64,000 bases of DNA, from contig VUYV01000046.1 of the NCBI GenBank assembly GCA_008711295.1, positions 845,515-909,514 on the forward strand. Reading direction: 5' to 3'. This document shows positions 47,554 through 62,691 of this stretch, one piece after another (the first letter of the stretch is position 1; every line of letters begins with the position of its first letter). The notes beneath the pieces were generated by a model. That model made no database searches and was not told where the DNA came from. It saw nothing but the letters and a program-made list of their open reading frames with translations. Both the position numbers and the translations under genes were made by a program. The stretch is from Anarhynchus alexandrinus. Lineage: Eukaryota; Chordata; Aves; Charadriiformes; Charadriidae.

Positions 47554-48200
47554 NNNNNNNNNNNNNNNNNNNNNNNNNNNNNNNNNNNNNNNNNNNNNNN
47601 NNNNNNNNNNNNNNNNNNNNNNNNNNNNNNNNNNNNNNNNNNNNNNNNNNNNNNNNNNNNNNNNNNNNNNNNNNNNNNNNNNNNNNNNNNNNNNNNNNNN
47701 NNNNNNNNNNNNNNNNNNNNNNNNNNNNNNNNNNNNNNNNNNNNNNNNNNNNNNNNNNNNNNNNNNNNNNNNNNNNNNNNNNNNNNNNNNNNNNNNNNNN
47801 NNNNNNNNNNNNNNNNNNNNNNNNNNNNNNNNNNNNNNNNNNNNNNNNNNNNNNNNNNNNNNNNNNNNNNNNNNNNNNNNNNNNNNNNNNNNNNNNNNNN
47901 NNNNNNNNNNNNNNNNNNNNNNNNNNNNNNNNNNNNNNNNNNNNNNNNNNNNNNNNNNNNNNNNNNNNNNNNNNNNNNNNNNNNNNNNNNNNNNNNNNNN
48001 NNNNNNNNNNNNNNNNNNNNNNNNNNNNNNNNNNNNNNNNNNNNNNNNNNNNNNNNNNNNNNNNNNNNNNNNNNNNNNNNNNNNNNNNNNNNNNNNNNNN
48101 NNNNNNNNNNNNNNNNNNNNNNNNNNNNNNNNNNNNNNNNNNNNNNNNNNNNNNNNNNNNNNNNNNNNNNNNNNNNNNNNNNNNNNNNNNNNNNNNNNNN
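47554..48200. other. Assembly gap (647 N)
   Basis: A run of N of defined length. It is bounded by CR1 ORF1-like sequence on the left and very GC-rich sequence on the right, so the missing part is probably GC-rich too. Open frames that appear to cross it are artefacts of N. Confidence 0.99.
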
Positions 48201-48400
48201 CCCTCAGGCGCCGCTGCCGCTGCCCGGGGCCGGTTCTCCGCGGGTCCCCGCGCTGTGAGCGGGCCGCGGGCACAGCAGGCACCGGCCGCCCCGCTCCTCC
48301 GGTGAGAGCCGTCCCCGGTCCCTCCCCGCACACGGCCCCCTCAGGCACCTGGTGCTGCCCTCGGCTCTGGCGTCGGCTTCCCGCTGTTACCTTACTACTG
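48201..48400. promoter_or_regulatory. GC-rich, CpG-rich block (CpG island edge or CR1 5' end)
   Basis: About 200 bases of GC-rich, CpG-dense sequence (gcgccgctgccgctgcccgg, gagcgggccgcgggcacagc) in an otherwise AT-rich intron. A donor-like site CCG/GTGAGAG occurs at 48301/48302 on the + strand. Two readings are possible. One is an intronic CpG-island promoter whose body lies in the gap. The other is the GC-rich 5' end of the antisense CR1 whose ORF1 lies left of the gap. The sequence does not decide. Confidence 0.4.
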
Positions 48401-48884
48401 TGAGGAAGCGGTTCAGGGAGTAATTCCACACTGAGGGAGGGATCAAATCTTTCATAATTAAGAAGTGAGCCTAGAATCCTTTCTTTTTGGAAGAAAAGGC
48501 AGATTAAAGCATCAGACAAACTAATGGTTTGCGTTTGCTTAGAGATACTTGGATGAAATCAAGAGTTTCCAATGTGTTTTTGCGGTATCTTGACTTGTTC
48601 GGAATCACTTTTTATGTGGTTGCATTGAAAGCGTTTTCAGAAAAGGCATTCCGATCTTGTGGTAGTTCTTACAATGTGGAAATCAATTTAGAAGGACTGA
48701 AGTGCCGCCTTTGGTACTGGAAGTGCCGTAAGTGATGTCGTTAAGGGTAACGGGGCTCCAGGGCTCAGGTGCCTTCAAAGCTCTGTACGTACCTCTGTAG
48801 AGCAGGAACCCAGGTCTTTTGGGGACTGCACAATGCATAAGGTGGGATTAAAATAAAAAGAAATTTACAGAACATAGAATCCTA

Positions 48885-49018
48885 GAATCATAGAATCATA
48901 GAATGGTTTAGGTTGGAAAGGACCTTGAAGATCTTCGAGTTCCAACCCCCCTGCCGTAGGCAGGGACACCTCCCACTAGACCAGGTTGCCCAAGGCCACG
49001 TCCAGCCTGGCCTTGAAC
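48885..49018 (-). mobile_element. CR1 LINE 3' end, antisense, cut off at an N
   Basis: It begins with repeated tail units (tagaatcatagaatcataga) and runs into the CR1 3' end to tccagcctggccttgaac, then stops abruptly at the N at 49019. The rest of the element is missing; unique AT-rich sequence follows. Confidence 0.95.
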
Positions 49019-50392
49019 NTTTGTTTTAATCAGCGGGTTTGCTTTTCAGGTTTCGTAGTAATACAACCTGTTAATATCTCTGAATGTATGTTTTTAATTT
49101 CCACTAGCATTAATTGGAGTTAAACATTTGCATTAGGTGCATCTCCCTTGAGCTGTCTAATATTGCTTGCAAATTGTAATCAGATAGTCAATGATTGTGA
49201 ATGTACAATTAGAGTACGGATGGCTTCAACTGTGAATTACAGTCTTAATATTAATAATCCTGTTTTTTTGCTGGAAGCTTTCTAATATCCTAATAAACAA
49301 GCATTAGTAATGTATGTTAAAATTATTGAGTAAACTAGTAAAAGTTTATGTATGTTATAGATTAGGTTATAGTCACGTTTTATTTAACAAATACAGTTAA
49401 ATTTTTGTTTATTTGGACTGCAGGTCCTCAGCCTGTATGGAGAATCTTGTCACATTCAGTTTTAAGTCTGAATGTCGTTTAAATGTGGTTAACTGTGAGA
49501 AATTTGGAAGGTAGACAGGATCTTGTGGGCTGAAGAGAGTATGAAATGCTGACGTAGAATAATCTTTCTGCATCAAATAGTTCCTCAGAACTTGCGTCCC
49601 TGCTGCTGATGTCACTTCCATAAACTTCTTGCCTCCTTAAATTGAAAAAAAACCACACAAATTTTAAACTTGGCAGGCTGAAGTGTCTTTAAAGTTGAAC
49701 CTCTGTCACTTGTTAGTGAGATATAAATAGAAAGTACATCTTATTACCGGACCTATTTTTGTTCATTGTCTTCCCTAAGTATTTTCACAAGTTACTAAGT
49801 AATTTGTGTTTATTGCTTAAGTCTCCATTTTGTGAACCTCCGAAAAATCTGTATCTGTAGATCGTAGGGTCATCTTCCCCTCCCACAGCGTCTCCCAAAC
49901 TACCTACCGTTTCCCAGAGAAAATTAGTGGGAGGAAAGTGAGGTGGCACTTGCTGGTGAGCAGTTGTTTTCTTCTTAATTTAGAATGATCTTTTATTTAC
50001 TCTGTATCATTAGCTATGTCTATATGAAGATTTGTTTCCATTACTTTTCATTTCCTTCTTCCTGTTGTGTTCATTCCTTGTCTTGTTGCTTTTTATCTGA
50101 GTCTTGATTATCCAAGGGGATATATACTCTGTACCTAACTCCAAGTATGTAAGCCTTTAGGTGTTTAACATTAAGGATGTGTTTAAGTACTGTTTTGAAT
50201 TGATGCCTGAGCTAATTTTTTTTTTTTGTGATTTATACCTTGTGTCCCACAGTGCACTTGAATAGGACTTGGGCTATGAAGATTTTAGAGATGTTAATTT
50301 AGAACATAAAGATAATATAGCAATCTGTCAGCTCAGCTGATGCTACTTGTTTATAACACTATGATTAGGTAATACTTGTGTTAATTCTGTAA

Positions 50393-50548
<156 letters not shown>

Positions 50549-52214
50549 TGAACTTTCAGATATGGTTTTCTATAAAGCAAATAGCTTAAAAAATCGTTTA
50601 AGCCAGTATAACCTCAGTTTAACAGTGCAGTACTGTCAATTTTCTCAAATCTGTTGGTAATGAGGTATTGAAATGAAAATCTCTGCCACTCAGAGTGTTT
50701 AAATGTCTTACTGCTACTGACCCGTAAATCAATTATGTACCTTTCTGCATTGATGAGAACTCATGCTACGTAATTTACATATACTGGTTTTCAAGTAATA
50801 ATTATATGCTGAAACCTAATAATTAGTGTATACTTGCTACTGTAATTTAAAAATCTGCATTCATTCTAGCTTTTCAAATTCCCATTTTGACCACGTTTTT
50901 AAAAATTTGAGGAATTAAAATAGTTAGTTTTGAGAAGCTTTGTTTTTTAAGAGAAGCTTCCGCTCATGGTTATGCTGTTGCCAATGATATATGTTATTTG
51001 AAAACACCATAAGTTAAAATGATCCAGAGGGATTAAAAAAAGGCTAAAATACCAGGGAAGCATGTAATGTTAGAAGGCTCAAGCCGAAGCCCTCTACTTC
51101 AGTCGACTGCTTGCAGTGTATCCTGAAACACAGTAAATTTTTTCTCCCTCTTTATGCCAACTAACAGGATTTTTTAAAAATTGTTATCCATCTAAAGGTT
51201 AAAAGTCCTCTAACTACCAAATGGACTTAATCTCTGCTCAGTCCTAATCCAGTGTTGTCCTTTATGATAAATATTTTTACTTTTAATATTGCTTTAAAAA
51301 ATAAATCCCATCTCTTAGAGCCCATTGTTCTGTTAGGCTAAGTGAATCAGCGTATATTTATTTGCCCTGGATTTTTGTTTGTTTTTTTATTGATTGGTCT
51401 ACTGCAGTGGCTACTCAAACAATTTGACCGAAATTACTGATAATATGCCACATGTAATAAAGTGTTTTTCCATGGGAAATGAACATGCCCAAAGGTTGTG
51501 CTTAGAGCATAATAAAAATCATTCTTGGAAGCTAACACATTGGTTTCTTCAGCAGCATTTTATCTAACCCTCACAGAAGTATTCCAAATTGTTAGGAATG
51601 AATAGAGAAAGTAATTGTAAAGCTGCGCATCAGAAAGGACTCTACATAGGAATTAATTTATTTAAGAACATTGTGATTTATAGTCTAATTTGTGTTGTGT
51701 AAGTAATGATGTAATTATATATTTAAAAAACTGGTTTTGGATAATTTCTTAATTTCTTAATGAGGAAATTTCTTATGAGTGCTTACATACACTTAAGAAC
51801 TCAGAATAGTTATTTGCATAGAGGTGCACTCCATCCATTCCCTGAGCAAATTAATTGTAGTAGCGTCAATACTTCTTTTTACTGTTAACGTGATAAAGTT
51901 CTATCTTTGAATTAATACTGAATTTCAGTTTCATTGGTAAGCATAAGAGGAAGCAGGCATGCAAACTAGCTACAAATAATTGAAGTGATTAACATAATTC
52001 TTTAGTCAGTGCTCCATAAATAGAGTGCTTTGAGAAATTCTGCTGTGTGCTAATGTCATCTCATTGGTAGAAATTAGTTGATTTTGCTTGATTTGTCTGT
52101 GGTATCAAGACTGTAGCCAGCAAGATGAGCAAAGTAATTATTCCCCTCGATTTGGCATTTGAGAGGCAATATCTTTAGAATCAAGGCCAGTTTTGAGCTC
52201 CCCGTACAATAGAA

Positions 52215-52685
52215 ATATGGACATACTGGCATCAGTCCAGCAGTATTACCAAGATGCTAGGCAGGCTGGAGCATGTGACAGATGAGGACAGGTTCAAAGA
52301 GCTGCATCTGTTTAGTTTGTAGAAGAGAAGAATACTGGGGTAATTCCTACTGTTTTCCTCGATCCCAAAATGGGAAGGTGCAGTGAAAATGGAGCCAGAG
52401 TCTTCCCAGAGGTGCCCAGTGTAAGGATGCGAGTTAGTGAACATGTTGCAGCAATGGAAAACTTTCCTAATATAAAAAGTCCCTTTTTCCAATTATGAAG
52501 GTGACCATATACTGGAACTAGTTGCCCAGAGAGATCGTGGGCTCTCCATCTTTAGAAATCTTCAAAACTTGAGTGTATAGGACAGTGAAAAAACTGAACG
52601 ACCATCAAAGTTGGCCTGGTTTTGAGCAGTGGGCTGGGCAAGAGGACCTTTAGCATTTCCTTCCAGCCTAAATTTTTCTGATTTT
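52215..52685 (+). mobile_element. Old CR1 LINE 3' end, sense
   Basis: Recognisable but decayed blocks: ggctggagcatgtgacagat, gaggacaggttcaaagagct, ctggaactagttgcccagag and cctttagcatttccttccag. These match the order of the CR1 3' region. Divergence is much higher than in the copy at 31568, so it is an older insertion. Confidence 0.8.
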
Positions 52686-53137
52686 CCAGTCTCATTTGTG
52701 AGCTTTCTAGAACCTGGGAATAGTTATTACTTTATCACAAGAATAAACTCTGGTTTTGTGTTAATAATTCAGAGCGTTGATTAATATTTTAATATATTTT
52801 GTTTTATTATTAACATGTACTCATGCCTGCAGTCCCCGTGCCCACTTGTTGTCTGATTTCTCATAATGTATCACATTCTTTCATATTATTTAGCCTCATA
52901 GGATCATTTTCATAGCAAGTGTATCCTTTTCTGTCATTTACTGGCAGTTTCAGTTTGTCTGTCCCACAGCATTTTTCCCTCTGTCTGACTCAGCGCCTTA
53001 CCTTTGCAGTACGACTAATTGTTTAAGCTTGTTTCCAATGACTGGCAGTCCTTGGAGTTCTCCATTGCTTGATTTCCTTTCTTGTTTACGCTTTTCATGG
53101 TTCACCGTTCATCAACGTGTAACAAACTGTCCTGAAA

Positions 53138-53935
53138 TCATAGAATCATAGACTAGCTTGGGTTGGAAGGGACTTTAAAGGTCATCTAGTCCAGCCCCTG
53201 TTTCAATGAGGAGGGACATCTTCAACTAGATCAGGTTGCTCAGAGCCCTGTCTAACCTGACCTTGAATGTTTCCAGGGATGGGGCATCTACTGCCTCTCT
53301 GGGCAACCTGGGCCAGCATCTCACCACACTTGTTGTAAAGAATATCTTCCTTGTATCTAGTCTAAATCTACCCTCTTTTAGTTTAAAACCATTACCCCTT
53401 GTCCTATCGCAGCAGGTCCTGCTAAAAAGTTTGTCCCCATCTTTCTTATAATCCCCCTTCAAGTACTGAAAGGTTGCAATAAGGTCTCCCTGGAGCCTTC
53501 TCTTCTCCAGGCTGAACAACCCCAACTCTCTCAGCCTGTCCTCACAGCAGAGGTGCTTCAGCCCTCTGATCATCTTTGTGGCCTCCTCTGGACCCGCTCC
53601 AACAGGTCCATGTCCTTCCTATGTTGAGGGCTCCAGAGCTGGATGCAGTACTGCAGGTGGGGTCTCACAAGAGCGAAGTAGAGGGGCAGAATCCCCTCTC
53701 ACTCGCCCTGCTGGCCACGCTGCTGGGGATGCAGTCCAGGATGCGGTTGGCCTTCTGGGCTGCGAGTGCACATTGCCAGCTCATGTTGAGCTTCTCATCC
53801 ACCAGGACCCCCAAGTCCTTCTCCACAGGGCTGCTCTCAATCCCTTTGTCCTCCAGCCTATATTGATACTGGGGGTTGCCCGGACCCACCTGCAGGACCC
53901 TGCACTTCGCCTTGTTGAACCTCATGAAGTTCATC
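53138..53935 (-). mobile_element. CR1 LINE 3' part (about 800 bp), antisense
   Basis: It begins aatcatagaatcatagacta (inverted tail) and extends into ORF2. The minus strand encodes [40 protein letters not shown] and LRELGLFSLEKRRLQGDLIA in broken frames. It belongs to a subfamily with tail text differing from that of 46155. It is the longest tail-complete CR1 in the second half of the window, apart from the composite at 46155-47553. Confidence 0.96.
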
Positions 53936-54730
53936 TATAGTCTTATTCCTTTTTTCTAATTTTTCCCTTTCCCTCGTCTTTCAGTTTGTGATTTGTTGTT
54001 CTGTTAGCTTACTCATTTCATGTTAAATGACTGCTGGAAGCATCGATCCAAAGTTTTATCATTATACTTTCCCTAATGTGTCTTCCTGTTTGTTATGGCT
54101 GAAAGTTGTGATGGTAAACAGCAACTTAGTATTGAGTACAAGTTGTTAAGGGGAATGATTCCCCATGGAAAGGCTTCTCTATCTTTTTTCATTATTTAAA
54201 GTATTCATGCTAAGCGTGTGTAGTTTAATTGAGGTATGCTTAAGTAAAAGAAGTTGAATTTTTAGACTTGACATGAGGCTGTGGAGAAAAGACTTTGATC
54301 AGTGTTGCTCAGACGGTAAGCCCTGTACTGTCTGAAAAGTTGATTTTTTTTTTTTGGTTGTTTTATTTTATTGTTCTCAAAGCTATTGGCCCATCTTTGT
54401 TTTTCTCGCTGTTTATTCCCTGTCATGCATATTCATGATTTGGGACTCTAGTTAGATATTTGTTCTTCATGCGTGTCCCATTTCTGTATTACTTTTCTGC
54501 ATTTCTCTATTTCATGTTTTGCTTTTGTCTGTATAGTTAGAGGGCTGATCCAATGAAAGGTGCAATAGTGTTTGTAAGATGACAAATGAAAATGTTGAAT
54601 CGTGGAATATGGAGGTGATTAGGTCCAACAACTGTGTATTTTGGTCAATAAAGCGAAGCAGGAGCGATCATAGGGGTGATCAGAGAAAGTGCTTTAATAA
54701 AACTTAGCAGGTATCTTAAATAAACAGAGT

Positions 54731-54744
54731 GAGAGAGAGAGAGA
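54731..54744. repeat. Short GA microsatellite
   Basis: gagagagagagaga; simple sequence only. Confidence 0.85.
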
Positions 54745-57700
54745 CAAAAATGAGCCTAACTAGCTTTGAATGTTTTTGCTATCCTAGTGGTGGAGCCCAA
54801 GTTAACAGGAGATATAATGTTCAGCTGTAATATGTGTATATACCATTTTACTTTTTTTCCCCAGGAATATTGATTTCTGTATAGACTTGTTCAGCTATGT
54901 GAATGATAGCCTTTATCTCTTTTGCAGTTACTAAGCCTTTTTTCTGTCCAGGTAAAAATGACCTTCAGGGTTCAGGCCTTCAGAAAAACCCCAAAATTCT
55001 GGGAAATCTCTGATGGATTTAGTTTGTATCTTGGGACAAATGTTTAAAGCAGTAAATCATGGTACAGTCTAGTGAGATCTACTATTAAAATAAAATGCAG
55101 GTGAAGATGCACTGCAAAGTGAGTTGCTCTCTAAGAGTTTAACTACTTTTTCCTCTTTGTTTCTTGAGTTTCATATCAAAGGAAAAAAAAAAAGCTGAGA
55201 AATTTTGAGGCAATGTTATTTATTGAGTGAAAGCATTTTTTTCTGCACTTATTGTAGAAAATATAGCCGTGGTTCTAAGAAGGCTACAGTATATGCAGAA
55301 CAGTGTAAACTATATTTAATAAATTAATATGGAGGAACTAAAAAGTACTGCCCCAAAACATGGGGGTAATGTAATTTATAATATTAAGAACTCATTATTC
55401 AAAAAGAAAGTCTTTGTTCTAAAGTTCTTCTGTTTGGAGCATGTATTTATTTGAAGACAATTAAGTATAGTATTTTGATTTATGATGGTATAAGAACGGC
55501 TGTTACTTTTTTTTTGTGAACTTAAGAACTGTACTATTAGCCATGAGCTCTATATTGATGTTTAAAAATACCATTTAAAATTTTGATAAATGTTTATGTA
55601 TAATCAGTCCCACAACTCAGTTTACAATTACTTAAATTGTTTCCATCAACTGCTCTTTAGTGAGTTCACATCTTTATACTGTTTCTGCCATCTTGAAAGA
55701 ATATTTACTTACTAATACATTACATTTAATTGAAGCTGTATTGGGCAAGAATATACACAAAAAAGGTGAGGGGGAGAAGGATAAAAATAGTCATGTTTGG
55801 TGTTTTCTGGGTCTGCCTAAAAGAATCTTACTAGAAATACTAGGGAAAATTTCCTTTTAAATAAATATTTGCCAGTTTTTGTGTAAAGTATTTGACAACA
55901 TTGTATAAAGTATGTTCAGCATGAAAACTAACTTTGGTGGCAGTGTTACTTTAATAAAAGACTGATTGCATTTCAGGACTGGTAAGTAAAGCCTAAAAAA
56001 AGCGTTTACATACGCATGTTGTTTTAACAGCCTCCCCAAATGATACCATTTACATATGAGTAGTTTTGTTTCTCAAAAACTAAATGGAGGTTTGAAGTGA
56101 CTGAAAGACATACTGTGATAATAGCATGCATATATTCACTCTATGACAATTTAAATTGTTTTACAAGAATACAAAGAAATGTAAAACTGGTTGGGGTTTT
56201 TTGTGTGATTCATATATATCCTAGAAGGAAACCTTGTATATGGGTAAAGTTTTCCTATAAGGTCAGAAAGAACAATGATTACTGCTAAATAGTTTCACTT
56301 GAAATAAGGTATAAGACTCAAGGGAAAAGAAATCTAACACTTACTACTTTTTTTTTTTTTTTTGTATCTGATATGTTTGGGTAAAGGATATGACAGTACT
56401 TCAGCCTTGATTTGGTTGTCACTGTTAATCTAAAAAATTTTTAGGCACCAGAGGGCAATGTTGGGCAAATATTGCTGAGTTTTGCTATCCAGCAAATAGC
56501 AATATTAAAAATGTCTTTCAGGCATTCTAGATATGTCATTATCTTTTAAAACTTATTTGCGTTGGTTAAGGGTAAGTATCTTGATTTCAGTTCATGTCTG
56601 GAACTCTGAAGCCTAGATGAGGTTTATATTGTTTTTTTTCCATTTTGATGAGTTTTAGTGCTTTCTTAGCAACTTTACTTTTAAAAACTTGAAGTTTTAC
56701 TGAATAGTAAAACTCTCATAATGAGAGAAACAAATGCTGTATTCTCCTTTGTGTGATAATACACTCAAGATGCTTTAATTTCTAGTCCAGGCATAGTATA
56801 TGCTTAGTGCAGGTGTTTTGGCATTTGCATTACATTTGTTGCCAAAAATATCTTCATTTTCATGGGTTCTGTTGTTAAAAAATAGACTGAGAATGCATTC
56901 TTAATGCATTGTAAGAAAAATACATTGTGCTGAGGACTTACTTTGCTTTAGCAGTTATCGATGATCAACTTGCTGTGTTTGTGATCAGCATGATCCAAGG
57001 GTGTCATTTTGATATAATTTCAGGGCTGAGGGAACAATATACACTGTATATAGCAATTTTTTTTTCTCTACTGTTACTAAATCATTTTAATACTAGCAAT
57101 TTCTCTTAATAGTAACTCTTCCTTCTTGTCCATAAGCACATGCATATTTTGGGTGATTCTACTCCAGATGCATTCACATGCCTTTTTGTCTATTACTGTC
57201 TCTATTTATCTTGATTTTTGTCTGGATTTTGTCTGCTGTTAACATACTCAGTTTAAATCCTTTGGCGAGAAATATGCTTTCTCTCACAGCTGGGTTGTGA
57301 TCGTTGCTTTTCCTGACCCTTGACCACTAGCCTTTAAAAGTGTTACCATTGTTTTATTTAATTTTTCTCAGTTAATTTCCCTATTTTTTGTTCCCTCACC
57401 GTTGTGATCTTTAGTTTCTTCAGGGTTTGGCTCCGTTCCGTTCCAGGCCTCAATTCCCTGCAATGAGGGAACTCATTGGTGTCACAGATCAAAACTAGCT
57501 GGGCTGTGGGGTTTTGACTGGCAATTTTGGGGTTGTATGGCAGTCTGTGTATGTGCACGTATGGCTACTTCAGATGCATTTCTCAGGGCTGTGCTGATTT
57601 ATGACCCCCCTTGAGGTTATTTCTTCCTTTACAGGATCCTAAAAGGCATTCAGGGCAACGTCTTCCCATGCAGCTCCTCAGTCTAACTTGATAGTGCAGG

Positions 57701-60118
57701 ATGTCTAACTGCTGGGATGGGGGACTAATTCATATTAAGTAAAAGCACAAGACTGCTTACACTGCAAGAAGTGGCATGAATGTATAAATGCATGGCCTGA
57801 TATCCAGCTTGATTAAAAATGTGAAGTAGAGGAGTAAGAACATGGGAGAAAGCTGTATTTACTCATTGCTTCCATCTTCCTTGNTTCTCCCTTGCCCCAA
57901 GGAAAACTGGGCTAATTAGGACCGTATCTCAATGAGGACATTCCCATATTTCAGAAAAGTGACCTGACTGTGGTTTTGCAATGGCATTTTAATTTCTTAG
58001 TGTTCTGCGTATGTTTATAGGCACTTGATATACTGGCGAATTTGGGGAGTTTGCTAGGAATCGAAAAATAATGATGTGTATTAATTGTTACAAGGTAAGT
58101 TCAGTGTAGTACTAGGAGAAAGTTTGAACTGGAAAGGCCTTCCAGGTTAACCACTGCATTGAGTTACCGGGTCCCCTCTTAAAGACTGCTGCTGATGGAA
58201 ATTCCAGAACTCCCTAGATAAACATGGTGGGAATGGTTAATGTGGAGTTGGTGCTGCTTCAGAGTAGGGAGATGGGCCAAATAATATTTAGGGGTCCCTG
58301 TCAGTTCTGTTGATTTACGTTTGCTATAGCTGATATTAAACAAGACATTGGAGGCATTTCTTTTTGTCATTGATTTTTTTAGGACTTTAAGTCCTTGGAT
58401 GAAAGTATTTAGTTGAGGTGAATCCTGAATAATTTAAATATATTTGAATATTTGGCCAAGTGATAGCACAGTGCTTTCAGGACTGAAAAAGTGAGTTTCA
58501 GAGTGTGTATGGGGTCACCTTTTGTTCATGTTCTAAGATTTGCTTCAGCTAAAGCAAAAAAGCAGAATGATTATGGTGAAGACTGGGGCTTAGTCAGTAT
58601 TAAAGTGGGAACGTTCACCCCATTTCTGTGTGGTGAATCCTGCTTGAAGAATTCATGTTCAGTCACATGCAAACAATTATGTTGCATCATATCTAAAATT
58701 AGTTTGTATTGGCTAATTATTGCAATCATTATTTTGATCTCCTTATTTTGAAATACTGCAAGGAATATTTCACCAAGAGTGCAAACAAGGCCTGTTTAAG
58801 CTCACAGCTACATAAACGTACCTGTTTCAAAAATAGTGACCAAGCTTGAGTTTATGAAGTGGGTATCAAAAAGCATCAGTGCTCTGATACACTGGGTGGT
58901 GAACGTATGGGAAAACAGGATTAGTTTTTACTTACTTTTTTGTGGATCGCTTCAGACAGCTGAAGTCTGCATGTGAAACTAGGGGAAAACTAAAACTCAG
59001 TAGAAATGAGGATTTGACACAATGTTTTCTTATAACTCAAGTGAAACAATGAAATTGAATTTTGCGCAGTATTAGAGAAGGATAGAGTTCTCTAACGCAC
59101 CTCTCCACAAAGCAACAAAAGCTTTGACTGAATAAGGTGTTATCTCAACAATGTCAAGTCTACAAAGAAGTAATTGCTAGAACAAAGGATTTTTTTAGCT
59201 TTTGGGTATATTATAATGTTGATGACTTCAGATCTTCATCAAATCAAGAACCTGACAAACCTGTTCAGTTTGATTTGTTAACCTTCTGGTCTGTTTAGGG
59301 CTTTGCTGTTAATCTTAGGTGCAAAGCATTTATTTAGTTGTTATGTAGTATGTGCATACGAGATAGTTGTTTGTTAATTTACCAGAAGGCACACTGCCTT
59401 CTGTGAAGGAAAAAAATTCTGATAATGGCTTTTAATTTAGTTCAGTTTTTGACTGCTGGTGGGTTGATTTTGGTTAATATCTAGGAATTGCTTGAAGACA
59501 ACTTGCTGGTGGTTAGTCCCAATGCAAATCAGACCATTAAAACCTAATCTACATGACAGGTCAAGTTTCAGTCACTGGCTGGGTAATTCTGGTGGTGTCA
59601 TTTGCGTTTCTTTAAGTACTTGTTATATGAGTATCAATTTTCCTAATTTCTAATTGAGAATTAGAAACATAAGAGGGTTAGTCTGCCTTGTACAGCTGAC
59701 GAGCATTAGAGGTGCACCATTCAAAACCCAACTGAGTTAAAAACGAGGCAATCATAGATGCTTTCAAAGGAAAGCAATGTTGGTATTCTGGCACTGTGCA
59801 GATATTGATGCTGCTTCTTAAACTCCTTGTTCAGTCTTCAGTCTCTTTGTGGTTTTCTGTGGCTCAAACCATGAGTTTTTTCATCTGTCTTTACAAAAAT
59901 AGTATCTGCCTCTTTCATGCAGTGTTGAGCTCCTGTGAAGCATCCTTGTGGAGTTGAGGTTTAATCCAGTTGTACTTACTGAATTAATTGATGGAGATAT
60001 TTGGATGGCATCTTTATTAAAAAATGAAAATAAAAATCTATGTTTATAGAAAAGCAGCTGGTAACTTAGATTTATGTGCTTTACAACATCAAATTTCTTA
60101 CTTGTAACAGTACATTCT

Positions 60119-60403
60119 GTGTTCAAGCATCTTAAATTCACTAACCAAGCTTAAAAAAACCACCTCAATCTGCTAAGGACAGTAATGCTGTATTTAAAAG
60201 TTGTTTAAATATTTTTTTTTTTTTGCTTCATTTCTTATTTTTTGCCATGTTTTAAATTTAGGGTGTTCAAGAATCTTAAATTCGTTAACCGAGCTTGAAA
60301 AAACCCCCAATCTGCTAAGGACAATAATGCTGTATTTTAAAATTTTTTAATTTTTTTTTTGTTTTGTTTCATTTCTTATTTTTTGCTGTGTTTTAAATTT
60401 AGG
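60119..60403. repeat. Tandem duplication, unit about 144 bp
   Basis: Copy one 60119-60262, copy two 60263-60403. Both start gtgttcaag, contain aatctgctaaggaca and a poly-T stretch, and end ttttaaatttagg. They differ by scattered substitutions and small indels, mostly in the T run, so the event is not very recent. It lies 0.5 kb upstream of the exon at 60940. Confidence 0.93.
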
Positions 60404-60930
60404 ATGCTAAGATGCTAAACATTGAGATGTTTAGGTTGGATAGTAAAGCTAGACTTGCTCTTTTATCTGTAAATACTAAAATTTTTTTCTCCCCATAGAT
60501 AGATATTTTCTGGCCAGGAACTTTAATGAAAGCTAAGCAAGAGTCACTATTGATGTTTGATTTTTCACTGTTCAAAACATAAGCAAATATATAAGTAAAG
60601 TCACAGGTCCAATTAAATGTAGGTATAAAACAACACCATGCAGATTATATCACTCATTCTTTTTACTCTGCTTGGGTATAAATTTTTATTAGTTTTTCAT
60701 ACATCGTTCCCACCTCAGATCCTGAAATGTGTTTCAGTGTTGAATACAGATCTTGCCATAATTCTAGATGTGTGCTTCAGTCACTGGAACTTAAAAACCA
60801 AAATAACTGCTCTGAGCAAATTGGAATAAATCGTAAAACTTTGGGTGATGTAATGCAAGGGATTAAAATGCAAGTATATATCATAAAAATGTAAGTGTAT
60901 ATCATAAATGGATTTATCTATGTAATATGA

Positions 60931-62691
<1,761 letters not shown>

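Noticed and set aside
47401..48519. Very long open frames of about 280-330 codons on both strands
   Set aside because: They consist mostly of the 647-N gap, where no stop can be called.
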